From assembly GCA_030141605.1 (NCBI GenBank), contig JAQGDQ010000411.1, positions 142,832 to 206,831 on the forward strand: a DNA stretch of 64,000 nucleotides. The letters run 5' to 3'. Below the pieces are notes generated by a model, which was not told where the DNA came from, made no database searches, and saw only the letters and a list, made by a program, of their open reading frames with translations. Positions 1-13,300 of this stretch are shown here, piece by piece (position 1 is the first letter of the stretch; each line of letters opens with the position of its first letter). This stretch comes from Tubiluchus corallicola (lineage: Eukaryota > Priapulida > Priapulimorpha > Priapulimorphida > Tubiluchidae). Position numbers and translations under genes: made by a program.

Positions 1-330
1 AAATCAGGAGATTTCAATGTGATGGTCAAAATCAGGAGATTTCAGTGTGATGTACAAAATCAGGAGATTTCAATGTGATGGTCAAAATCAGGAGATTTCA
101 GTGTGATGTACAAAATCAGGAGATTTCAATGTGATGTACAAAATCAGGAGATTTCAGTGTGATGGTCAAAATCTGGAGATTTCAATGCGATAGTCAAAAT
201 CAGGAGATTTCAATGTGATGGTCAAAATCAAGAGATCTCATTGTGATGTACAAAATCAGGTGATTTCAATGTGATGGTCAAAATCAAGAGATTGCAATGT
301 GATTGTCAAAATCGAGAGATTTCAGAATTT
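1..330. repeat. 27-bp minisatellite
   Basis: About 12 tandem copies of a 27-bp unit built on aaatcaggagatttcaatgt. Copies differ mainly in the last seven bases (gatggtc or gatgtac). The array runs off the left edge of the window. Confidence 0.9.
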
Positions 331-371
331 TTGGAAAATCCGACTGAACTACGAATCCATGGCTGCATTTC

Positions 372-692
372 ATTAGACTCCGTGCCAAATCGGGAGCGGT
401 GGCAACCCTAAACTCTGGGCCGAATCGGGAGTGGTGGCAACCCTAAACTCTGGGCCAAATCAGGAGAGGTGGCAACCCTAAACTCTGGGCCAAATCGGGA
501 GTGGTGGCAACCCTAAACTCTGGGCTAAATCGGGAGTGGTGGCAACCCTAAAATCTCAGCCAAATCGGGAGTGGTGGCAACTCTAAACTCTGGGCTAAAT
601 CGGGAGTGGTGGCAACCCTAAACTCTGGGCCGAATCGGGAGTGGTGGCAACCCTAAACTCTGGGCCAAATCGAAAGTGGTGGCAACCCTGTG
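372..692. repeat. 35-bp minisatellite
   Basis: About nine copies of a 35-bp unit containing aaatcgggagtggtggcaac, with few substitutions between copies. Its sequence is unrelated to the neighbouring 27-bp array. Confidence 0.9.
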
Positions 693-1618
693 CACAGCAC
701 GGAACAAACGAGTGATTTCTTTGGACTTTTACTGTATTCACTTGATATGTAAGACTTACTATAGTGCACAAATAGAATCGTAGACACGTGTGGGTCATTT
801 TGTCGGGTTGTTATTTTTATGGTCATTTTATTTTATGCTAGAATATGGCATTTAGGAGCATTGAAGGTTCAGTCACAAGCAGAAGCCATTAGTGACAAAA
901 TACCGGGAAACAGGCGTAATCTTCTGCGTCTTGGGATTTCACTCACGGCTTAGCGAACTGCTGTAGTTTGGTCGCTGGTCAAGACCACTGACCTTAATTA
1001 ATACCCGCAATCCTTATAGACTAAATTCTTCTAGTGTCTTAATGGGTGTTGGAAGCGCTTGAAAGAGGGCTGTTTACCAGAATTTGATAGTGTTTAGTAC
1101 TTACTAGATTTAAGCGACGAAGAGTCGAGATCCACTTCCTCGCGCAGTTCATCATGAAGTAAACACTTTTCTGTCCCTTCATAAATAAAGTAAAAAATCA
1201 TTTTCTCTTCTAAATAAAGCGCAAAATATCCACGTTACAGTTTTGTATCGCCAACATACTGCTTTGTTTCGCGCAGAATTGGCAGTAAGGCTGTATAAAA
1301 CTTGTAAATTTAAACTCCCGCGATGACCGCCAGGCGCAGCACTGCTAGTCGTTTGAGAGAAGTTTAGATAACATTGCACAAAGTTTGAAGAAAATATTCA
1401 AGCATTCGCAGTATAGTTCGTTAACAAAGTAAAAGTTTAATTTTCTGTCGGTTGTCGATGAGATTAGATGTACGTTTTTAGATGAATCGCCGGTGCCCAT
1501 TGGGAAGGGGAGTCACGTGACATGTTACAAATTGGTGCGAATATTTCAAATTACTAACATTTTTTTAGTTACACAAATCTTTTAAGCGGGTAAGCGCAAC
1601 GCTAAGCAGTATAGCTTA
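693..1618. other. Unassigned sequence
   Basis: No convincing exon, RNA gene or repeat was recognised here. The missing 5' exon(s) of the calcium channel beta gene could be in or before this interval, but no N-terminal coding sequence could be supported. Confidence 0.4.
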
Positions 1619-1745
1619 GTGTGGAAAGTTTTTTGGGACGAATTTAAAATTGCGATTTATTTCCCTTTAAGAATGAACAAGTTGTTCGTCTGGCTGCCTG
1701 CTTGTCTACCTGTCTCCCCGTCCATCGATTTGCTCCTTCGTCCGG

Positions 1746-2112
1746 GTGTTTGTCTGTCTGCCTGCCTGCCTGCCTGCCTGCATGCCTGCATGCATGCATT
1801 CAGTATGTATGTATGTATGTATGTATGTATGTATGTATGTATGTATGTATGTATGTATGTATGTATGTATGTATGTATGTATGTATGCATGTATGCATGT
1901 ATGCATGTATGCATGTATGCATGTATGCATGTATGCATGTATGTATGCATCTATGCATGCATCTATGTATGTATCTATGCATGCATGCATGCATGTATGT
2001 ATGTATGCAAGCATGCATGTATGTATGTAGATACGTACGTGCGTACGTATGTATGCCTGCATGTATGATTGCATGCATGCATGTATGCGCCTTTCTGTCT
2101 GCCTCTGTCTGT
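1746..2112. repeat. TGCC / ATGT / ATGC microsatellite
   Basis: A compound tetranucleotide tract: a short TGCC run, then a long uninterrupted ATGT run, then a mosaic of ATGT and ATGC, then a TCTG-rich tail. A period of 4 gives long open frames on both strands (Cys-Met-Tyr-Val type), which are artefacts. Confidence 0.95.
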
Positions 2113-2344
2113 TTTTCTGTTTCTGTCTGTGTAGCTTTTGGATCAAGTTTCTAAGATGGGGTCAAGCGACAAGCGGCCATTTCATTGATTTAATTCACGG
2201 ATACTATTTTAGCAACTGTCCCACTATAAGATTCCAGAACTTACAGGATTACTCAATAGCACTCGTCGAGTAACTGCACTAAATAAATGAGTAGAAGTAA
2301 GTGGAGTGGAGTACATTAGTTGTGACATTTTTTCAGAAATCTGA

Positions 2345-5300
2345 TCTAAAAAGAGAATCTCTCTCCCAGGCAGGTTGTCCTGTATCCTTGTTGCATGCTC
2401 TACAGCAGCTGTAGCAGCAGAGATGTTATTGTTGCAAAGAGAATTGTTTAGCACACACAGAGAGAATCTCTCTCCCAGGCAGGTTGTCCTGTATCCTTGC
2501 TGCACGCTCTACAGCAGCTGTAGCAGCAGAGATGTTATTGTTGGGAAGTGATTTGTTTAGAACACACAGAGAGAATCTCTCTCCCAGGCAGGTTGTCCTG
2601 TATCCTTTCTGCAGGCTCTACAGCAGCTGTAGCAGCAGAGATGTTATTGTTGGGAAGTGAATTGTTTAGAACACACGGAGAGAATCTCTCTCCCAGGCAG
2701 GTTGTCCTGTATCCTTGCTGCAGGCTCTACAGCAGCTGTAGCAGCAGAGATGTTATTGTTGGGAAGTGAATTGTTTAGAACAGAGAGAATCTCTCTCTCC
2801 CAGGCAGGTCCTGTATCCTTGCTGCACGCTCTACAGCAGCTGTAGCAGCAGAAATGTTATTGTTGGTAAGTGAGTTGTTTAGAACACACAGAGAGAATCT
2901 CTCTCCCGGGCAGGTTGTCTTGTATCCTTGCTGCAGGCTCTACAGCAGCTGTAGCAGCAGAGATGTTATTGTTGGGAAGTGAATTGTTTAGAACAGAGAG
3001 AATCTCTCTCCCAGGCTGGTTGTCCTGTATCCTTGCTGCACGCTCTACAGCAGCTGTAGCAGCAGAAATGTTATTGTTGGGAAGTGAGTTGTTTAGAACA
3101 CACAGAGAGAATCTCTCTCCCGGGCAGGTTGTCTTGTATCCTTGCTGCAGGCTCTACAGCAGCTGTAGCAGCAGAGATGTTATTGTTGGGAAGTGAATTG
3201 TTTAGAACAGAGAGAATCTCGCTCCCAGGCTGGTTGTCCTGTATCCTTGCTGCAGGCTCTACAGCAGCTGTAGCAGCAGAGATGTTATTGTTGGGAAGTG
3301 AGTTGTTTAGAACACACAGAGAGAATCTCTCTCCCAGGCAGGTTGTCTTGTATCCTTGCTGCAGGCTCTACAGCAGCTGTAGCAGCAGAGACCTTATTGT
3401 TGGGAAGTGAGTTGTTTAGAACACACAGAGAGAATCTCTCTCTCCCAGGCAGGTTGTCCTGTATCCTTTCTGCAGGCTCTACAGCAGCTGTAGCAGCAGA
3501 GATGTTATTGTTGGGAAGTGAATTTTTTAGCACACATGGAGAGAATCTCTCTCCCAGGCAGGTTGTCTTGTATCCTTGCTGCAGGCTCTACAGCAGCTGT
3601 AGCAGCAGAGATGTTATTGTTGGGAAGTGAATTGTTTAGCACACACAGAGAGAATCTCTCTCCCAGGCAGGTTGTCCTGTATCCTTGCTGCACGCTCTAC
3701 AGCAGCTGTAGCAGCAGAGATGTTATTGTTGGGAAGTGATTTGTTTAGAACACACAGAGAGAATCTCTCTCCCAGGCAGGTTGTCCTGTATCCTTTCTGC
3801 AGGCTCTACAGCAGCTGTAGCAGCAGAGATGTTATTGTTGGGAAGTGAATTGTTTAGAACACACAGAGAGAATCTCTCTCCCAGGCAGGTTGTCCTGTAT
3901 CCTTGCTGCAGGCTCTACAGCAGCTGTAGCAGCAGAGATGTTATTGTTGGGAAGTGAATTGTTTAGAACAGAGAGAATCTCTCTCTCCCAGGCAGGTCCT
4001 GTATCCTTGCTGCACGCTCTACAGCAGCTGTAGCAGCAGAAATGTTATTGTTGGTAAGTGAGTTGTTTAGAACACACAGAGAGAATCTCTCTCCCGGGCA
4101 GGTTGTCTTGTATCCTTGCTGCAGGCTCTACAGCAGCTGTAGCAGCAGAGATGTTATTGTTGGGAAGTGAATTGTTTAGAACAGAGAGAATCTCTCTCCC
4201 AGGCTGGTTGTCCTGTATCCTTGCTGCACGCTCTACAGCAGCTGTAGCAGCAGAAATGTTATTGTTGGGAAGTGAGTTGTTTAGAACACACAGAGAGAAT
4301 CTCTCTCCCGGGCAGGTTGTCTTGTATCCTTGCTGCAGGCTCTACAGCAGCTGTAGCAGCAGAGATGTTATTGTTGGGAAGTGAATTGTTTAGAACAGAG
4401 AGAATCTCGCTCCCAGGCTGGTTGTCCTGTATCCTTGCTGCAGGCTCTACAGCAGCTGTAGCAGCAGAGATGTTATTGTTGGGAAGTGAGTTGTTTAGAA
4501 CACACAGAGAGAATCTCTCTCCCAGGCAGGTTGTCTTGTATCCTTGCTGCAGGCTCTACAGCAGCTGTAGCAGCAGAGACCTTATTGTTGGGAAGTGAGT
4601 TGTTTAGAACACACAGAGAGAATCTCTCTCTCCCAGGCAGGTTGTCCTGTATCCTTTCTGCAGGCTCTACAGCAGCTGTAGCAGCAGAGATGTTATTGTT
4701 GGGAAGTGAATTGTTTAGCACACATGGAGAGAATCTCTCTCCCAGGCAGGTTGTCTTGTATCCTTGCTGCAGGCTCTACAGCAGCTGTAGCAGCAGAGAT
4801 GTTATTGTTGGGAAGTGAATTGTTTAGAACAGAGAGAATCTCTCTCCCAGGCAGGTTGTCCTGTATCCTTTCTGCAGGCTCTACAGCAGCTGTAGCAGCA
4901 GAGATGTTATTGTTGGGAAGTGAATTGTTTAGAACACACGGAGAGAATCTCTCTCCCAGGCAGGTTGTCCTGTATCCTTTCTGCAGGCTCTACAGCAGCT
5001 GTAGCAGCAGAGATGTATTGCTGGGAAGTGAATTGTTTAGAACACACAGAGAGAATCTCTCTCCCAAGCAGGTTGTCCTGTATCCTTTCTGCAGGCTCTA
5101 CAGCAGCTGTAGCAGCAGAGATGTTATTGTTGGGAAGTGAATTGTTTAGAACAGAGAGAATCTCTCTCCCAGGCAGGTTGTCTTGTATCCTTGCTGCAGG
5201 CTCTACAGCAGCTGTAGCAGCAGAGATGTTATTGTTGGGAAGTGAATTGTTTAGAACAGAGAGAATCTCTCTCCCAGGCAGGTTGTCCTGTATCCTTTCT

Positions 5301-6020
5301 GCAGGCTCTACAGCAGCTGTAGCAGCAGAGATGTTATTGTTGGGAAGTGAATTGTTTAGAACACACGGAGAGAATCTCTCTCCCAGGCAGGTTGTCCTGT
5401 ATCCTTTCTGCAGGCTCTACAGCAGCTGTAGCAGCAGAGATGTATTGCTGGGAAGTGAATTGTTTAGAACACACAGAGAGAATCTCTCTCCCAAGCAGGT
5501 TGTCCTGTATCCTTTCTGCAGGCTCTACAGCAGCTGTAGCAGCAGAGATGTTATTGTTGGGAAGTGAATTGTTTAGAACAGAGAGAATCTCTCTCCCAGG
5601 CAGGTTGTCCTATATCCTTGCTGCAGGCTCTACAGCAGCTGTAGCAGCAGAGATGTTATTGTTGGGAAGTGAATTGTTTAGAACACACGGAGAGAATCTC
5701 TCTCCCAGGCAGGTTGTCCTGTATCCTTGCTCCAGGCTCTACAGCAGCTGTAGCAGCAGAGATGTTATTGTTGGGAAGTGAATTGTTTAGAACAGAGAGA
5801 ATCTCTCTCCCAGGCTGGTTGTCCTGTATCCTTGCTGCAGGCTCTACAGCAGCTGTAGCAGCAGAGATGTTATTGTTGGGAAGTGAATTGTTTAGAACAC
5901 ACGGAGAGAATCTCTCTCCCAGGCAGGTTGTCCTGTATCCTTGCTGCAGGCTCTACAGCAGCTGTAGCAGCAGAAATGTTATTGTTGGGAAGTGAATTGT
6001 TTAGCACACATGGAGAGAAG
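2345..6020. repeat. 105/109-bp satellite array with higher-order repeats
   Basis: About 34 tandem units. The two length classes differ by a 4-bp deletion (acacacag versus acag) upstream of the agagagaatctctct inverted repeat. Every unit also has ctacagcagctgtag, a second inverted repeat around CAGCTG. Unit blocks at 2548-3735 recur almost identically 1188 bp downstream, and the block near 4920 recurs 427 bp downstream, so at least two rounds of multi-unit duplication occurred. Open frames exist on both strands but shift from unit to unit, so I do not call a gene. Confidence 0.93.
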
Positions 6021-6319
6021 CTGTTTGGATCGATAGCAGTTGCTGTTCTCTTCAAAACGCTGTCACATTCAGCCGTGTACATGGCATACTTAGTGCTGTT
6101 AAGCGTTTTGGATGCTGTAGCCAGACGTCATTGACAACAAGTATAATCTGCTTGATCAAAGCATCGTTGGGAAGTGACAGAAATTCTCGCTGCTTCCGGC
6201 TTCCTTCTTTACCGAATTGTTACGAAATGTTGGCTAAATTGGCTTCTTTACGTTGTTGATCGTGAATTGTTTTTTAGAAACAATGCTGGCCTCTTTGTAT
6301 TCTGGATGCTGGCCTCTTT

Positions 6320-6490
6320 TTTAGAAGTGTCGAATGTGAATTGTTTTCTAATCAATCATAACTTCTTCATATTGTGGAATGTGAATTGTTTTATAATCAA
6401 TCATAACTTCTTCATATTGTCGAATGTGAATTGTTTTATAATCAATCATAACTTCTTCATATTGTCGAACGTGAATTGTTTCTAGAAACA
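6320..6490. repeat. 45-bp tandem repeat
   Basis: Three to four copies of a 45-bp unit with aatcaatcataacttcttc. The unit length is divisible by three, so the frame stays open, but the composition does not look coding. Confidence 0.85.
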
Positions 6491-6499
6491 ATGCTGGTT

Positions 6500-6800
6500 T
6501 TTTTGGTTGTAGATGGGGAATTCTTTTTAGAAACACTGCTGGCTTTTTTACGATTTGGATGTTGAATTGTTTTTAGAAACACTGCTGGCTTTTTTATGAT
6601 TTGGATGTTGAATTGTTTTTAGAAACACTGCTGGCTTTTTACGATTTGGATGTTGAATTGTTTTTAGAAACACTGCTGGCTTTTTTATGATTTGGATGTT
6701 GAATTGTTTTTAGAAACACTGCTGGTTTCTTTATGATGTGGATATTGAATTGTTTTTAGAAGCAATGCTGTTTTTTACGTTGTAGCTACTGTACTGTTTA
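6500..6800. repeat. 46-47-bp tandem repeat
   Basis: Five to six copies of a unit with ttgaattgtttttagaaaca followed by ctgctggctttttta. It shares the gaattgttt..aga core with the satellite and the 45-bp array just upstream, so the three arrays may have grown from related seed sequence. Confidence 0.85.
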
Positions 6801-7224
6801 GACAAGCAGTGTTGGTTTCTCTTTGTCATGGACATTGAATTGAAGCTGTGCTGTACTAACTGGCTTCTTTATGTTGTAGACTGTGAATTGTCAAGCAATA
6901 AGCGTGGCTTCTTTGCTTATTTCATTGGACTGTTCAATATTGTTGATTACTGTATTACGAAAAGCTTCTATTAACCGTTTAATTTACAAAATTATTAAGG
7001 AAATGTTTACATTCGCTGCATATGAGTTTACAAACTCAAACCAGGAACAAATCTGCTCCTTACGTCCATATGTGGTCAAAAAACTCAAGCTCCAATATCA
7101 TAACCTCTTTTATGACCCTAGTATGACTAGTGTTAAAAAGGGATTTTTCACTGGTTTGCGATTTAACCTCTTCGTACTCTGAAGCGTGTCCATGAAATGA
7201 AATACGGTTTTCGTTCATTTACAG

Positions 7225-7341
7225 GGTTCGGCGGATTCGAATTACAGCCAACCGTCGTCTGATTTATCACTGGATGAAGAGAGGGAAGCACTCCGACGGG
7301 AGTCAGAGAAGCAGGCGTTGTCGCAGTTGCAGAAAGCTAGG
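7225..7341 (+). CDS. CACNB: CACNB exon: pre-SH3 segment
   Basis: Acceptor tttacag precedes GGT; donor AGG|GTGAGT follows. It encodes 39 residues in phase 0, starting [20 protein letters not shown] and ending in a charged helix-like stretch to LQKAR. This matches the conserved segment just before the SH3 domain in beta subunits. It is the first exon recognisable in the window. Confidence 0.93.
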
Positions 7342-10300
7342 GTGAGTGGCATGAAAACACCGTGAGCAGGCTCCATTTTGAAGGAGGCCCATCTACTAGA
7401 GTTACTAGAGTTAACACCGTTAGGCTTTTTAACCAACCGTTTAACCGTTCCCGATGACGTCATACATACATATAAGGAAATATCGAACTACACGTGACTT
7501 ACTTTCTTCTTCTTCAAAATCTCATTCCATTTGTTGCAGGCATTGAGCTAACAACATTTATCCTCCCTCTTCTATCTACCCACCGCCAATCTGCAACTAA
7601 CGGCGTAAGTTCTTCTACTCCTAAAGATAGATTTGGTTGAAGTTGCTCAACATCTTTATTTATCTTAGATATTCAAATATATCTAAGATAAATATATATA
7701 TATATATCAAATATATATATATCAATGTATATCCAATATGTATATTGATCAAGAATCTGCAGACGATATTAGATGGATTAGTGTATCAAATTTTCAAACT
7801 AACACAATAAAAATGGATTTTCCCAAAAACTAGGTTAAACGAATCTTCAAGTAAACCAGTCAAAAACAGAAGAACATATTATTGCAAGAGATGGTAATCA
7901 GTCGTGGAAAAAGTGCAAGTACAGGGGCACTTTTCTAAGCACCGAAGATTAAAAGCAGAAAGCAACAAGCAATGCATGCTTTTCTTTCACACAGGAATGT
8001 ATTAACTAGCAAGAAATTAAATCTTAACGTAAGACCTCGAATATTTAATGCTTACCTTACCTCGTAATATACGTGAGTTCAAAACTTTTTGCGATTTACC
8101 ATTTAGATGCTTCTCGAGCAACCAGATTAACTGAAACAATGTTGTAAATAGTACAATTTTACGTAAGCGAGATGTTACTAACTGTGTACACCAACTCAGA
8201 AAAGATACGAGGTTTCATTTATACGTATACGTAGAAAACTTGACTAAGTAGCGGTTAAACGGTTAGTGGTTTTTAAACGGTTACACTATTTAGAAAAATG
8301 TTCCGAAAATTATACTACAATAACATAAGAAGCAAGAACTCTGAAAGTTGAAATTTCGCAGCATGGTAATTATTACGACTACATTAATGACTGGCTGTGA
8401 TACGTTGTAGTTCCACTGGTTTCTACTGGCTGAAAAACTTTTGCATGTTAGAAAATTAAATGATGGAACAATGGCTACTATAATCATAAACAGAAAAACA
8501 GCCATGTTTACGTATAAAGCACTAAAGATATGACAGCAAAACGGTAAAGTAACCAACCCGCTTACAACATTGTCATCACCAGAGAAAATGAATAACTGAT
8601 AACGATTTGTTGCCAAGATGAAATGGATCTTAATCTTCTAGATTTTGGAAATCTCTTTAAGGAAAAGTCTACAATGGCCACACAGAGACGTTTAAATGCA
8701 GAGGAACTAAAGACAAAAATTTTTGAGTTTTGAAACGAAATGCCCCTTAAACAAGTGAGAAACTGTGTCAGTTATTAGAAGAAATGTCTTCCTCTAGTTT
8801 GCAGTGAAAATGGTGAACAACCAGAGTACTTACTCTTAATTTTAACAATTATACGTAATATTTTCCGACATTTCTTTTTGGTCAAAAGTTTACACATAGA
8901 CGACATATTCTTTACACATAGACGTCTCAAACATTTTAGGTGGCCGTTTTGCAAGGAATTTCAATTGAAGTTTTAGCACAGTATCACAGGAATAGCATAA
9001 GTGTCTGCTCGTTTCAAAATAAGTGGTATAATTACTATTAACCATTTTTGTGCTCATCAGCGTTTCTTCTAAACGAGAAATTGTAACTGAGTGTTTTGTT
9101 CTCAATCTGATAACTTTGTGTGTTTATTTGAAAATAGCATAAAACCCGTCTGTAACTCTGTAAAATAAACAAACAGGAAGCCCTTTCACAGTACCAGCTA
9201 TTGATGGTGATCGCAAAAAGGTCAAAGGTCGAGTGCACCAGACAACCCGTTTGTGCACACTTGACAAGCCCATATCGTTGCAATAGTAACAGCTTTAACG
9301 TCTAACTAGAACCTTACCTAGTTTATTTTTTCTTGTTTTCAAGCAAGATGCTGCTACTAAATCACAGATTAATACATAATTAAGTAAAGTAAAGTCTTTG
9401 TAAAACAATAGAAGTTACTGAACTGGTGTGGCAGACAGCTTTGCTTTACACACATGTAACGTGTCGATTGCATTTAAGATGCATTGTTGTGATCCACTTA
9501 ACCTTTGATCTACAGCAAATGCCTTAACGTGCCCAATGAAACTGTGAAAAGGCTTATTTAGATGTACTAATGATTTTGTCTTGTCTAGTAAGTTCTGTAA
9601 CGACTGTAAGTTAGTAATAATTGAATGTTTTCTATGTTATCTGGTCTGAAATCTTGGAGTTCAATTATTTCAGTTCAAACCAGTGGCGTTTGCTGTTAGG
9701 ACCAATGTAAGTTATGACGGGTCAACTTGTGATGACTCACCGGTGCACGGGTACGCCATCTCATTTGGGGTGCGAGATTTTCTCCATATTAAAGAGGTGA
9801 GTTCACATGAAAAGCAGTCATGTTGTAAAAATATGGAGCATGTGGTTTGTTGAGGTTAGAATTCATTGCAGGCAGAAGTACAAGGTTATAATGTTTACTG
9901 GCAAAAACTTTAAAAATTAAACGTTTCAGTCACGTACAAACCTTGTACAGATTTTTAATGCAAAGCAGACACGAGTTATGTACAAACTTTGTACAGGCAC
10001 ACTTTGTATTATCTTGATTCTGTGAAGGTGGTTTTAATAGGGACACAAGTTATGTACAAGCTTTGTACAGGCACCAGGCACACTTTGTATTATCTTGATC
10101 ATGTGAAGGTGGTTTTAATAGGGACACAAGCTATGTACAAACTTTGTACAGGCACCAGGCACACTTTGTATTATCTTGATCATGTGAAGATAGTTTTAAT
10201 AGGGACACAAGTTATGTACAAACTTTGTACAGGCACACATTGCATTATTGCTATTCTGTGAAGATAGTTTTAATAAGGACACAAGTTATGTACAAACTTT

Positions 10301-13300
10301 GTACAGGTACCAGGCACACTTTGTATTATCTTGATCACGTGAAGATGGCTTTAATAAGGACACAAGTTATGTACAAACTTTGTACAGGTACCAGGCACGC
10401 TTTGTATTATCTTGATCACGTGAAGATGGCTTTAATAAGGACACAAGTTATATACAAACTTTGTACAGGTACCAGGCACACTTTGTATTATCTTGATCAT
10501 GTGAAGATGGTTTTAATAGGGACACAAGTTATGTACAAACTTTGTACTGGCACACATTGCATTATTATGATCTGTAAACAGTTTTTACCATGCAGTAAAC
10601 TTACTGCTAAACCTGTGTTGAGCCGTACTAATAATAATAAAACACGTGACTATTCCAGCAATTCGGTTTACTTCACTATCCATACGTCATTATAATTATG
10701 GCGCATTAATGCCAATGATTATTACAGCATCAACACATTAGGGATTTGTGTTGAAATAAAATGTAACAACATGCAGTAATAATTGGAAAAGTAAAATTGC
10801 TCATATAATAGAGTTATACTTTAGGAGAAAATGTGTCATTACAATGATGTCATTCCATCCTGAGATGTCTAGTTTTATGTACAGTATGTGCCACAATCAG
10901 TATGAGAAACGAAGTTAGTATCGAACCCGTGTGGTTTAAATGAAGCACACGTACGTGACCACTCGGCTGTGTGTACCGCCTATAGCAGTAGCTAATAGTA
11001 TTATTATGCATACATCCGTGTGACGCCATCAAATGAATCAGAATTCAACTTTCCTCCATTGTTCTGCCTAAAATGATCGTTTAGTTTATGACATTTGGAA
11101 AGAGAAAAATAGAGCATGATTATATGATTATTTATCTTATGTATTCACTAGTGATTTACGTGCTGATGAGGTTATGAAAGCGCTGTTAAAAGATCTTTAT
11201 GTGAAAGCAAATACTATATTAGTTAAGTTCTCTAAATGTTGTGTAAACACGAAAATATGTACAAATGTTCAAATTGTATGGGTGTCAACTTTACGCATGC
11301 GCACTATGGTGCAAGTTTTTCCCATGCAAGATAACTCACAATAACGCATTTCGTAGGCGCCTTAAAGAAGATGCAGCATAAGTGAAAATTTTTTGTAAAT
11401 TTTGATATTCCTATCTATGATGTTATTACACGAAAGATAACAGCTCCTTTATATATGGGCTAGCAGAAATACCTAATGATATAATTGATAAATTGTATGT
11501 TTACTCTGCGAATCATAATACAGTTATTTGGATGAACTGATACAAACAATGTTTTGAACTGATACAATCAACCGTTTTTATCATTTTAAAGGTGACTTTT
11601 ATTGGGTTTATGCCTCTGTGTTTTATATTTTTTAATGATTTGTCTTAATGTTTTATATCTGGATGTGTATGTGCATATGTAAATGTTTTATCAGTTTTTA
11701 TTGTAATTTTATAGTATAGCTGAATATTTTTTAACTTTTTATAATTTTTTGTAATGCTGTGTACTTTTAAATGTATGAAATAAATGTAAAATGATTAAAA
11801 TAAAAATAAAAGATATCTGGTGTGTTTGCAGAAATACAACAATGACTGGTGGATTGGTAGGTTAGTGAAAGAAGGCTGTGATGTCGGCTTCATACCGAGT
11901 CCGGTTAAACTGGAAAACCTTCGGTTGCATCATTCTCAACCGAAAGGTGGCAAAATTTACTCAACGTAAGTACCTTGTGCAATGTTCACCTAACCTTCGG
12001 TTGCATCATTCTCAACCAAAAGGTGGCAAAATTTACTCAACGTAAGTACCTTGTGCAATGTTCACCTAACCTTCGGTTGCATCATTCTCAACCGAAAGGC
12101 AGCAAAATTTACTCAACTTAAGTACTGTGTGCAATGTTCACCTAACCTTCGGTTGCATCATTCTCAACCGAAAGGCAGCAAAATTTACTCAACTTAAGTA
12201 CCGTGTGCAATGTTCTCCTAACCTTCGGTTGCATCATTCTCAACCGAAAGGCAGCAAAATTTACTCAACTTAAGTACCGTGTGCAATGTTCACCTAACCT
12301 TCGGTTGCATCATTCTCAACCGAAAGGCAGCAAAATTTACTCAACATAAGTACCGTGTGCAATGTTCACCTAACCTTCGGTTGCATCATTCTCAACCAAA
12401 AGGCAGCAAAATTTACTCAACGTAAGCATCATGTGCAATGTTCACCTAACCTTCGGTTGCATCAATCTCAACCAAAAGGCAGCAAAATTTACTCAGCGTA
12501 AGTACCGTGTACAATGTTCACCTAACCTTCGGTTGCATCATTCTCAACCGAAAGGTGGCAAAATTTACTCAACGTAAGTACCTTGTGCAATGTTCACCTA
12601 ACCTTCGGTTGCATCATTCTCAACCGAAAGGCAGCAAAATTTACTCAACTTAAGTACTGTGTGCAATGTTCACCTAACCTTCGGTTGCATCATTCTCAAC
12701 CGAAAGGCAGCAAAATTTACTCAACTTAAGTACCGTGTGCAATGTTCTCCTAACCTTCGGTTGCATCATTCTCAACCGAAAGGCAGCAAAATTTACTCAA
12801 CTTAAGTACCGTGTGCAATGTTCACCTAACCTTCGGTTGCATCATTCTCAACCGAAAGGCAGCAAAATTTACTCAACATAAGTACCGTGTGCAATGTTCA
12901 CCTAACCTTCGGTTGCATCATTCTCAACCAAAAGGCAGCAAAATTTACTCAATGTAAGCATCATGTGCAATGTTCACCTAACCTTCGGTTGCATCAATCT
13001 CAACCAAAAGGCAGCAAAATTTACTCAGCGTAAGTACCGTGTACAATGTTCACCTAACCTTCGGTTGCGTCATTCTCAACCGAAATGCAGCAAAATTTAC
13101 TCAGCGTAAGTACCGTGTACAATGTTCACCTAACCTTCGGTTGCATCATTCTCAACCGAAAGGCAGCAAAATTTACTCAACGTAAGTACCATGTGCAGTG
13201 TTCACCTATTTTTTGTTTTTAAGTTAAACTAAACCCTCACTATAGTATAAGTTTTTACAGCTTAAAATCCAACTCTCATTACGAATATTCAATTTATTAT

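Noticed and set aside
1619-2154. Long Cys/Met/Tyr/Val-rich open frames on both strands
   Set aside because: They are translations of the ATGT/ATGC microsatellite; all frames stay open because the tract lacks stop codons.
2548-5995. Repeated protein frames in the satellite (LSCILAAGSTAAVAAEM type)
   Set aside because: The 109- and 105-bp units are not a common multiple of three, frames switch between units and both strands are open. There is no start context, splice signals or known domain.
9989-10695. Open frame with repeated [16 protein letters not shown]
   Set aside because: It arises from an 81-bp repeat with a period divisible by three, and lies inside a CACNB intron.
11916-13207. CRISPR-like array
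   Set aside because: The units are contiguous with no unique spacers, and the unit is an animal exon-intron junction.
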